From NCBI RefSeq assembly GCF_001026905.1, contig NZ_LAQL01000006.1:124001-188000 (forward strand): a stretch of 64,000 nucleotides of DNA. Direction: 5' to 3'. A model generated the notes under the pieces. The model searched no databases, was not told where the DNA came from, and worked only from the letters and a program-made list of their open reading frames with translations. The position numbers and the translations under genes are program-made. This document shows positions 1 through 7,454 of this stretch, piece by piece; position 1 is the first letter of the stretch, and each line of letters opens with the position of its first letter. The stretch is from Kiloniella spongiae (GTDB taxonomy: Bacteria; Pseudomonadota; Alphaproteobacteria; Kiloniellales; Kiloniellaceae).

Positions 1-558
1 CGCTGGGCCGTCGTTTTTGTCGGATTTGGCGGTGTCCTCGTCATCTTGCAACCCGGAACAGATACCTTTCAACTCGCTGCAATTCTGCCGGTTATCGCTG
101 CGTTTTTTTATGCCCTGTTAATGATCATGACTCGACAACTTCGTCATCATTGCAGCTCATCCGGGATGACTTTCTGGGGGACTGTTACAACGGTTTTTCT
201 GGCAGCCACATCTCTTGTTTTACCTTGGGAAGCCTTTGCCTGGACCCTGCCCAGTAATACAGATCTGCTGATGTTAATGGGCATGGCAGCTGTCGCAACT
301 ACCGCACACTTTTTGACAGGACAAGCCTATCGCTATGCCCCCGCTGCTGTTATCGCGCCCTTTGATTACACGATGTTGATATGGGGAATTATTTTCGGCT
401 GGGTATTTTGGGACGAAACCCCGGAATCACACGTCTTACTCGGCGCAGGTATAATAATAGCAAGCGGTCTCTACATCATATATCGAGAGTCTCGGTCCAG
501 GAATAAAACGGTTCTGGATAGTCAGCCTCCAGAAAATAGCACGCCCCCGACGGTGTAA
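1..558 (+). CDS. DMT (EamA) family permease, C-terminal part
   Basis: The reading frame is open from base 1, so the 5' part lies outside the window; about 185 codons are visible of a family that usually has about 300. The protein is a run of hydrophobic helices with an EamA-type glycine-rich segment (GFGGVLVILQPG) and a polar C-terminal tail. It is an inner-membrane metabolite exporter or importer of unknown substrate. Its last 83 bases overlap the 3' end of thpR on the other strand, tail to tail. Confidence 0.85.
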   Translation, partial: RWAVVFVGFGGVLVILQPGTDTFQLAAILPVIAAFFYALLMIMTRQLRHHCSSSGMTFWGTVTTVFLAATSLVLPWEAFAWTLPSNTDLLMLMGMAAVATTAHFLTGQAYRYAPAAVIAPFDYTMLIWGIIFGWVFWDETPESHVLLGAGIIIASGLYIIYRESRSRNKTVLDSQPPENSTPPTV

Positions 559-1039
559 GCTTACTGGAATAAAGACCAAAGCTTTCGACCATAAACTCCG
601 GGTGAGAAAAGAGATTATTTTCCCGGAGATACGCACCAAATGCTGGACCTGGGTTATTTTTAAACCGACAAAGCGTCACATGCGGTGTAAATTTTTCACG
701 TTCAAGTTTGATCCCGGTGGATTGGGCTGCATATTCTACCTTGCGACGAAGATCCGTGATCTCAGGTGTTTTCTCTACCCCGGCCCATAACATCCTCGGG
801 CCGCTCTCTTTCCCAAAAAAACCAATACCGCTCAAGCGGACGGGAAAGGGATTAAAATGTAATCTGCTAAAAGCATCATCCAAATCCCGAGCCTGCGCCC
901 CATCCAAGTCACCAAAAAATCGCAACGTAATATGAAAGTTTTCAGGAGCAACCCAGCGCTGTCCTGGTAATCCATGGCAAAGCCCTAAAAGCCGCAATCT
1001 TGCTTCTTCGGGAAGAGCAATCGCGCTAAACAGCCGCAT
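476..1039 (-). CDS. thpR: RNA 2',3'-cyclic phosphodiesterase (2H family)
   Basis: A 187-residue protein with the two HxTx motifs of the 2H phosphoesterase superfamily: HITL at 36-39 and HVTL at 120-123. They are about 84 residues apart, as in ThpR/LigT. Family members open 2',3'-cyclic phosphates on RNA ends in the cytoplasm. The motif SKLTPSGACY near the C-terminus is also typical. The ATG at 1039 gives the expected N-terminus (MRLFSAIALP). It stands alone on its strand and overlaps the DMT permease end by 83 nt. Confidence 0.9.
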   Translation of the reverse strand: MRLFSAIALPEEARLRLLGLCHGLPGQRWVAPENFHITLRFFGDLDGAQARDLDDAFSRLHFNPFPVRLSGIGFFGKESGPRMLWAGVEKTPEITDLRRKVEYAAQSTGIKLEREKFTPHVTLCRFKNNPGPAFGAYLRENNLFSHPEFMVESFGLYSSKLTPSGACYFLEADYPEPFYSWTETLDI

Positions 1040-1200
1040 GGGTACCTCCTGTAAACAAATGACAAAGCCAAATACTCAATCAAAATAAACTTGCTATTAG
1101 CTTCATAAGAACAAGAAACCTGAAGAGTATAATACCTTATTTTTCCAATTTATATTTCAAAATCAAAATCTTAAAATACTCCGAAAACCAAAGGCACAAG

Positions 1201-2241
1201 TTACGGACAAGGTATTGTATGTTTGCGCCCCAGTTCTTCAATTTCTTTTAAAACCTCTTCTGAAAGATCAAGTTCAGCTGATTCAATATTTACCTTCAAT
1301 TGTGCCATCTTTGTGGCTCCGATAATTGGTGCCGTTACAAAGGGGCGTGAACGTACAAAAGCCAATGCCATCTGTGCAGGATCAAGCCTGTATTTTTCAG
1401 CCAAATCGACGTAATCAGCAATCGCTGCCTGACCTCTTTCGCCCATGTAACGGGTATTATCGGGGAAAAGCGTCATTCGTGCACCTTCTGGCCGTGCCCC
1501 GCCAAGATATTTACCCGTCAAGCTACCTGCCCCCAATGGCGCATAGGGGAGCAACCCAATATCCTCACGCATGGAAATTTCGGCAAGACCAACTTCAAAG
1601 CTTCTATTCAAAAGGCTATAGGGATTTTGAATAGAAGCCATACGTGGTCCTCGCCCCTGTTCTGTAAGTTTCAGAAACTGCATCACTCCCCATGGATTTT
1701 CATTGGAAAGCCCTACATGTCGGATCTTGCCAACCTTGACCAGATCATCGAGTACACTCAATGTTTCTTCAGGTTGGGTGATTTGTTCCTGATCCTGGTA
1801 TTCAAAACCAAGCTGACCAAAGATATTCGTATTCCGATCCGGCCAATGAAGCTGATACAGGTCGATATAATCCGTCTGAAGACGTCTGAGCGAGTTATCA
1901 AGTGCCTCTACAATGTGCTTTCGGTTAAATCGTGAAATTTCACCGCGAATATAGGTTTGTGCCGCACTGGGTCCCGCCACTTTGGACGCGAGAATGACTC
2001 TGTCGCGATTTGCCCGTTCCCGAAACCAGTTCCCTATTATTTCTTCTGTACGACCATAGGTCTCGGCCTTTGGCGGCACTGCGTAGATTTCAGCGGTGTC
2101 GAAAAAATTAACGCCTTTCTCCAGCGCGTAATCCATCTGCTCAAAGGCTTCGGCTTGCGTATTCTGTTCTCCCCAGGTCATCGTCCCCAAGCAAATTTCA
2201 CTGACCTTGGTATCAGTGCGGCCAAGTTTGGTATATTTCAT
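1201..2241 (-). CDS. tas: NADP(H)-dependent aldo/keto reductase, Tas type
   Basis: A 346-residue (beta/alpha)8 oxidoreductase. The catalytic tetrad is visible as Asp48 and Tyr53 (FFDTAEIYAVPP), Lys87 (ASK) and His132 (YQLHW). The AVPP extension after the tyrosine and the TYGRTEEIIG stretch are characteristic of E. coli Tas. It reduces carbonyl groups with NADPH in the cytosol; the physiological substrate is unknown. It lies 16 nt downstream of the FIST gene on the same strand and may be co-transcribed with it. Confidence 0.88.
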   Translation of the reverse strand: MKYTKLGRTDTKVSEICLGTMTWGEQNTQAEAFEQMDYALEKGVNFFDTAEIYAVPPKAETYGRTEEIIGNWFRERANRDRVILASKVAGPSAAQTYIRGEISRFNRKHIVEALDNSLRRLQTDYIDLYQLHWPDRNTNIFGQLGFEYQDQEQITQPEETLSVLDDLVKVGKIRHVGLSNENPWGVMQFLKLTEQGRGPRMASIQNPYSLLNRSFEVGLAEISMREDIGLLPYAPLGAGSLTGKYLGGARPEGARMTLFPDNTRYMGERGQAAIADYVDLAEKYRLDPAQMALAFVRSRPFVTAPIIGATKMAQLKVNIESAELDLSEEVLKEIEELGRKHTIPCP

Positions 2242-2257
2242 AACATCCTCAATAGCT

Positions 2258-3430
2258 TTAATAAAAAAGCGTCAAAACCCCTGTATAGCCATACAATCGG
2301 TCATGAGATACTTCTCCATTGGCATAAAATCCAACCAACGGCATATCCCCGAATTCCTGGCGAAGGATATTGAGCTCTTCAGAATTTGGTCCAAATAGGG
2401 CCTGCCCTCTCCCCAGACATGAGTAATACAGCCCGGCTTTTGGAGAACGCGGCAAACGTGCGCGCATATCATCCAGCAAACGATTGAGGTCTTTTCGTGC
2501 TGCCTCATTATCCCGCCGGCAAAAAAAGATCGGCTGCCCAGTCATGACTTCTTCGGTAATGTTCAGGGAACCATCACTGGTATCAATACTCATCAGGTTT
2601 CGTACCAGATAGTCATCACTATCACTGCCTTCAACCGGAAAGCCGACAAAAATATAGCCCCCGATTTTACTCAAATCCCGGGATAAAAGTTCTCCGATAT
2701 CTTCTTTGAGTATGTCCAGCGCCGGGCGACCGTCAATCGTGTAGATCTGCTGTTCATCGGCTGATGTAATGGTTCGCTTGGGGCCAATCGGTGTGCATCC
2801 TTGCGTCAGCCCGGTAATCGCGTGAATAGAATTATTAAAGAAAACGCCCGATAAGGGACAATCCGTTACGTGATTGGCTATTTGTGGCAATTCACCACGT
2901 GACGAAGTCAGACCTCCCACAAGATATGTCTCTAACCCCGCAGAGAGTGATGAGATCTGCAAAGGAAGATCATAGTGACGCGGATCACCGTGAATTAGCC
3001 CTAGATAAGGATCATTTGTCTCAAGCCATTTTTCAACACCTTCACCTGTAACAGCAAGCTTGATACCTTCGTCTGTTTCCATTTGCCCTGATTCAAAAAC
3101 TTGAAACGAGCCAGATGGAAACGAACCGATCATTACGCTCACCCCCGGTTCATCATAAAGTTCCACAGCAGAGAAACGACCAAGTTGGTTTGCAGCATTT
3201 GCTCCAATCCCGATCCCGACTGTTCCTGTCCAATTATCAAGACCTGTTTTTGTCTTCAAAAAAGTCAAGATGCTCGACAAATCATCAGCAAAGACATCCG
3301 TTACATAGATACACCCCAAATTCGCTTCAGGCGGCAGATCACCCAAGCCATTCAGAATCTCTGCACAGGCCTTGGACCAATCCGGCGATGAAGAAAAAGC
3401 TGCCTTAAATCTCGGAACGTCCTGAATCAT
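2258..3430 (-). CDS. FIST N/C domain sensory protein
   Basis: A 390-residue soluble protein without signal peptide or membrane helix. The N-terminal half contains the FIST_N-type GIGIGANAANQLGRF region, and the C-terminal half contains the FIST_C-type GLYYSCLGRG and VGFYANGEV segments. FIST proteins are proposed small-ligand sensors, often fused to or beside signalling enzymes; this one stands alone. Its start overlaps the tesA stop (ATGA, 4 nt), so the two are translationally coupled. Ligand and output are unknown. Confidence 0.8.
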   Translation of the reverse strand: MIQDVPRFKAAFSSSPDWSKACAEILNGLGDLPPEANLGCIYVTDVFADDLSSILTFLKTKTGLDNWTGTVGIGIGANAANQLGRFSAVELYDEPGVSVMIGSFPSGSFQVFESGQMETDEGIKLAVTGEGVEKWLETNDPYLGLIHGDPRHYDLPLQISSLSAGLETYLVGGLTSSRGELPQIANHVTDCPLSGVFFNNSIHAITGLTQGCTPIGPKRTITSADEQQIYTIDGRPALDILKEDIGELLSRDLSKIGGYIFVGFPVEGSDSDDYLVRNLMSIDTSDGSLNITEEVMTGQPIFFCRRDNEAARKDLNRLLDDMRARLPRSPKAGLYYSCLGRGQALFGPNSEELNILRQEFGDMPLVGFYANGEVSHDRLYGYTGVLTLFY

Positions 3431-4083
3431 GTTCCTTCTTTCCCTTCCTTAAGCAGCGGCTCAAGGTAAGGTAAAATGCTCTGAACAATCAAATCCACAC
3501 CCTGTCGATTTGGATGGATACCATCTGCCTGATTCAACGAAGGATCGAGAGCGACGCCCTCCAGAAAAAAGGGATAAAAAGCTATGTTATATTTCTCTGC
3601 CAATTCCGGATAAATCCGATCAAACTCAGCGACATATTCAGTACCCAGGTTCCTCGGGGCTTGCATCCCCGTTAAAAGTACTTTGGCTCCTGAATCTTTG
3701 AATCCGGCAATAATCTGACTGAGATTTTCACGAGTTTGCGATGGCTCTAACCCTCTCAACCCATCATTTGCGCCAAGCTCGACAATAACAACCTGCGCCT
3801 CATCCAACAGAGCCCAATCCAGACGGGATCGACCAGATGTCGAGGTATCGCCAGAGTTTCCTCCGTTGATCACCGTGACATGGTATCCAGCTTCGCGCAA
3901 AGCAGCTTGTAATCTTTCGGGAAAGGTATCTCCAGCCTCCAGACCATAGCCGTGTGTCAGGCTATCCCCAAAAGCCAAAAGCTTAACGGGCGTTTCTGCA
4001 TAGGATAAATTTGCAGTTAGAAGAGTAATAAAGAAATACGGAATGAGACGGGATAAACGTTTGCAAAGAAATTTAATCATCAT
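3427..4083 (-). CDS. tesA: TesA-like GDSL lysophospholipase / arylesterase
   Basis: A 218-residue secreted SGNH hydrolase. An N-terminal hydrophobic signal segment (about 12-28) is followed by block I (AFGDSLTHG, nucleophile Ser41). The glycine block GGNSGDTS, the asparagine block (ELGANDGLRG) and the C-terminal DGIHPN dyad follow. Family members are periplasmic thioesterase/lysophospholipases. In many proteobacteria tesA is divergent from ybbA-ybbP; here that pair starts at 6715 with three genes in between. Confidence 0.88.
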   Translation of the reverse strand: MMIKFLCKRLSRLIPYFFITLLTANLSYAETPVKLLAFGDSLTHGYGLEAGDTFPERLQAALREAGYHVTVINGGNSGDTSTSGRSRLDWALLDEAQVVIVELGANDGLRGLEPSQTRENLSQIIAGFKDSGAKVLLTGMQAPRNLGTEYVAEFDRIYPELAEKYNIAFYPFFLEGVALDPSLNQADGIHPNRQGVDLIVQSILPYLEPLLKEGKEGT

Positions 4084-4272
4084 CTATAGGATCAACCATT
4101 TCCAATAAAAGCAACAAACATTACATACTATACCTTGAAATATGTTCGATACCTTAAAGGAACAAGCCTTGTTTCACGATATCCTAACTATTTCTTTTGC
4201 AATTTTGCTTTTAAAGATGATTTTTAAATCCAGTCAAAATGATAGGGGCGGGACAGATTTTACAAATACCTT

Positions 4273-5424
4273 TTAATATCCATTGAACTTTTCAAAGACC
4301 AGGTTTTGACGGGGAACACCTATCGAATCAAGTATCTCCTTAGTAGATAAAACCATAGAAGTTGGACCAACACAGTAGTAAATTGGTTCCTTTAGATTTG
4401 ATATATATCGAGCAAGCATCTCGTGATTTATGAGATCAGTTTCTCCATCCCATTGATTATTTTCCGCTTGAAAATCTGTCATAATCTTGACCAGTCGGAA
4501 ATTCGGATTGGCCCTCTCCAGATCTTCTAACTCACTTAGAAAAGCAGCAGCATTTGGATTACGGTTAGAGTAGAACACTATAATATTATGCGGCAAACCC
4601 GCATATGTGATATGACGAATTATCGACATAAACGGGGTAATGCCAATGCCCCCGACAATGAACACAGCCTGCCGCGCCGGATCTTCATCTAACGTGAAAC
4701 TGCCATTAGGACCAGCAATAGCCAGTTCTGTACCCTCGGGCAATCCTTTCAAGTATTGCTTAAAGGCACTATCACTAACCCGGGTAGCCAGGGTTATGTG
4801 GGGTTCTTGGGGGGCGCTAACGATAGAAAGTTCACGGGATCCACCTTTATCATCTGTTACGACAGGATCAACCAGGCTTAGACGGATCCATTGCCCTGCC
4901 TTATGTTCAAAACCTTCAGGCTTTGATATGTTAAATGCCATAGTGTTATCTGCTATCATTTCCCGGCTTAACAACTTGATTTTGCTAGCTGACTTTCCCC
5001 TTCCCGAAACGCGGATACCGTCACGCATGTTTAATCCCATTAAACTCAGATTTACTGCACCAGCAAGTAGCTCCAGCCCCTGGAATAAATAAAACGTCGT
5101 ATCGAACTCACCTGCAGCAGCTCTCGCCTCAAGAACAAAAGCCATTGGAACCAATATTAATAGTCCGTTAGCTGCAATAAAGGGCATACGTTTTTTCTTG
5201 GACAAAACAAGCGCATCTGTCCGCCCAGCACTAAGCGAAGTGCCAGAAGCCCCAACAATTATCATCGCAGGGATTAAGATGAACATTCCTTTTAGGATCA
5301 TTCCTTTCACCGCGGCGATTGTTGCATAAGAGCCGAATAATTCAGAGACAACGGTCGAAGACCAAAAGGCTAAAATTGTCAAAAGTCCAACTACGCCGGC
5401 AATAGCATGAATACGTGTTTTCAT
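4273..5424 (-). CDS. Membrane-anchored ferredoxin reductase-like flavoprotein
   Basis: A 383-residue fusion. Residues about 1-140 form four hydrophobic helices. Residues about 150-383 are an FNR domain, with the flavin motif RELSIVSAP, the nucleotide motif GGIGITPFMS and a C-terminal CVGPTSM. The helices lack an obvious histidine pattern for haem, so the membrane part may just anchor or bind quinone; electron acceptor unknown. It is divergent from a MarR regulator and shares with it a long inverted repeat, which suggests direct control. Confidence 0.78.
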   Translation of the reverse strand: MKTRIHAIAGVVGLLTILAFWSSTVVSELFGSYATIAAVKGMILKGMFILIPAMIIVGASGTSLSAGRTDALVLSKKKRMPFIAANGLLILVPMAFVLEARAAAGEFDTTFYLFQGLELLAGAVNLSLMGLNMRDGIRVSGRGKSASKIKLLSREMIADNTMAFNISKPEGFEHKAGQWIRLSLVDPVVTDDKGGSRELSIVSAPQEPHITLATRVSDSAFKQYLKGLPEGTELAIAGPNGSFTLDEDPARQAVFIVGGIGITPFMSIIRHITYAGLPHNIIVFYSNRNPNAAAFLSELEDLERANPNFRLVKIMTDFQAENNQWDGETDLINHEMLARYISNLKEPIYYCVGPTSMVLSTKEILDSIGVPRQNLVFEKFNGY

Positions 5425-5440
5425 GATTGAGCTCCAGTGC

Positions 5441-5496
5441 TTGTTTATTTACATAGCACACTATACAATTAAACAGCTCGCTATGCAAATAAACAA
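5441..5496. promoter_or_regulatory. 17-bp inverted repeat, probable MarR operator
   Basis: Arm TTGTTTATTTACATAGC (5441-5457) is matched by GCTATGCAAATAAACAA (5480-5496) with one mismatch over 17 bp, with a 22-bp centre. It fills the gap between the divergent reductase (start 5424) and MarR gene. Size and position suit one or two MarR dimers repressing both genes. The left arm continues into a smaller palindrome, ATAG-CACA-CTAT. Confidence 0.65.
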
Positions 5497-5553
5497 TAAC
5501 ACCCTACTGACGACTTGTTAATGAATGCCTTTTTGTGTAATAGCTACGAGATT

Positions 5554-5982
5554 ATGACCTTTGATCACATGACTTCCGCTGGATATTTAGTACACCATAT
5601 GGCTCGCCTGTTTTTTGAAGGCTTGCGTAAACGTATAGAACCACTTGGAATAGTGCCCGGACAATTTCCAGCATTACTCGCTCTCTGGCAGCAAGATGGG
5701 CAGACCCAAAGTGAACTCGTGGAAAAGCTTGATGTTGAACAAGCAACAATGGCCAACACTTTGAATCGTATGGAACGAGACGGCCTCATTATACGGTGTA
5801 AACACCCTGAAGACGGGCGCGCCAAAATAATATATTTAACACCAAAGGCAAAAGCCATCCGCGATGACGCATATACTGCAGCAACAGAAGTTAATGACCA
5901 CGCACTTGCTGATTTTTCAAATGAAGAACGTTCTCAGTTCATCGAATTTATGCAACGAACAATTATGACGCTTCGGAAATAA
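5554..5982 (+). CDS. MarR family transcriptional regulator
   Basis: A winged-helix protein of about 142 residues. The recognition region (QATMANTLNRMERDGLI) is followed by the MarR wing (HPEDGRAKIIYLTPKA) and a C-terminal dimerisation helix. I start at the ATG at 5554, which puts about 10 residues before the first helix; an ATG at 5521 and a TTG at 5515 are in frame but have no better ribosome site. It probably represses the divergent flavoprotein and itself through the inverted repeat at 5441-5496, responding to an unknown phenolic or redox ligand. Confidence 0.82.
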   Translation: MTFDHMTSAGYLVHHMARLFFEGLRKRIEPLGIVPGQFPALLALWQQDGQTQSELVEKLDVEQATMANTLNRMERDGLIIRCKHPEDGRAKIIYLTPKAKAIRDDAYTAATEVNDHALADFSNEERSQFIEFMQRTIMTLRK

Positions 5983-6019
5983 CAAGGCTCTTTGACAGAA
6001 CAATGTTTAGCTCTATGTC

Positions 6020-6424
6020 TCAACTATCAGTCTGAAACCAGTTAATAGCTGAAAGGAGTTCAGGAAAAATCATTACTTCAAGCTGAACTTTAAAATTTTC
6101 ACTGATAGCTAATGCCAAGTTTTTACGATATTCATCAGCCTCATCAACAGAAATAATTGCTAGTCGATATCGCAATACACCCGACTTTTCCATCTCGTCC
6201 ATGATTTGCCAAAAGCCAGTGTGTCCCACATCATCTATACAATTCGAGCAATCCATGATCACAAATAGTTCGTCACTTTTCCGGGATAACAGTAAATCGC
6301 GTGTAAGCTCCAACCAATTCTGATCAGTAAACTCTCCTGATAACTTTATTAAAAATAGTTCTGTTGAATCTATTTTTTCGATGATCCAGCTAGCTGATTT
6401 TTCTGTTGAATTTTGCTTTGCCAT
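6020..6424 (-). CDS. STAS/SpoIIAA-like small protein
   Basis: About 134 residues from the ATG at 6424 (MAKQNSTEK); an in-frame extension to 6499 looks non-coding. The central part (IKLSGEFTDQNW, then FVIMDCSNCIDD) has the alternating strand/helix hydrophobicity and the exposed DCS loop of STAS-fold proteins such as SpoIIAA-like YbiX/DUF3478 families. No catalytic motif is seen. It is transcribed towards the end of the MarR gene and separated from it by 37 nt. Function unknown; fold assignment is inference. Confidence 0.55.
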   Translation of the reverse strand: MAKQNSTEKSASWIIEKIDSTELFLIKLSGEFTDQNWLELTRDLLLSRKSDELFVIMDCSNCIDDVGHTGFWQIMDEMEKSGVLRYRLAIISVDEADEYRKNLALAISENFKVQLEVMIFPELLSAINWFQTDS

Positions 6425-6714
6425 TCTTAATCCAATTTTACATAAGAACTCACACAAATTACTGCGCTGAAAACAATATAACAAATATTCTAACACCAAT
6501 TATGAAGTTCATTTCAGATTAATTTCATAATTAAGATTTAGAACCCTTAATTAAACTTGTTTCATCATCGGCGCTCAAAATTGAAATGACAGAGCAGCTT
6601 TTTCACAAATAGAAGCCAGAAGTAAATTATCTGGATGATTGAAATTCTGATATCCACTACCATATAGGTTTCTGATCAACGCTTTATGACAATGCAGAGA
6701 AAGTCTTTCTTATC

Positions 6715-7449
6715 ATGACCCTGGGCTCAAAAAATCTTGTTTGTCTTTCAAATGTCAATCTGACCTTGAGCTCATTGGCCGGAAAAGTTGATATCCTCAA
6801 AGACATTAATCTGAACATAGACAAGGGCGAGACCGTCTCTGTGGTCGGGCCATCAGGTGCCGGAAAATCATCGATGATGATGTTAATGGCAGGTCTTGAA
6901 GCAGCAACATCCGGACAGGTTGAAATTGACGGACACGATTTAGGCAAGATGGACGAAGACGCGCTTGCGCGTTTTCGTAGAGACGCCGTTGGCATTGTAT
7001 TTCAAGATTTCCATCTCATTCCAACAATGACGGCCTTGGAAAACGTTGCTGTCCCCTTGGAATTTGCACGTAAACCGGATGCCTTGAAACGCGCACAGGA
7101 AAGGCTCGAAGCTGTAGGACTAGGACACAGACTAGATCATTTCCCCGGCCAACTTTCCGGCGGTGAACAGCAAAGGGTCGCTCTTGCCCGGGCTTTTGCT
7201 GCAGAACCCAAAATTTTGCTCGCAGATGAGCCCACCGGTAACCTTGATAGTACAACAGGGGAAATGGTCATTGAGCTTCTTTTCAAACTACAAAAAGATC
7301 ATGACACCACGCTAATTCTCATCACTCATGATCCGCGGCTGGCAGCAATGTGCAATCGCACCATCACCCTTCAGGATGGACAGTTGAAAGAAGAAACCAC
7401 CAGCTCAACTGCCAAGGTTCCCACCCCCGCTGTGGCGTCGCAAGGCTGA
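6715..7449 (+). CDS. ABC transporter ATPase, YbbA/LolD type
   Basis: A 244-residue ATP-binding subunit. It has Walker [10 protein letters not shown], a Q-loop (VFQDFHLIP), the signature LSGGEQQR, Walker [13 protein letters not shown] and a switch histidine (LITHD). The MacB/LolD class pairs with FtsX-type permeases. The permease follows after only 5 nt (stop 7449, start 7455). YbbA-YbbP homologues are linked to export or release of hydrophobic compounds or lipids; the substrate here is unknown. Confidence 0.9.
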   Translation: MTLGSKNLVCLSNVNLTLSSLAGKVDILKDINLNIDKGETVSVVGPSGAGKSSMMMLMAGLEAATSGQVEIDGHDLGKMDEDALARFRRDAVGIVFQDFHLIPTMTALENVAVPLEFARKPDALKRAQERLEAVGLGHRLDHFPGQLSGGEQQRVALARAFAAEPKILLADEPTGNLDSTTGEMVIELLFKLQKDHDTTLILITHDPRLAAMCNRTITLQDGQLKEETTSSTAKVPTPAVASQG

Positions 7450-7454
7450 TTGTT

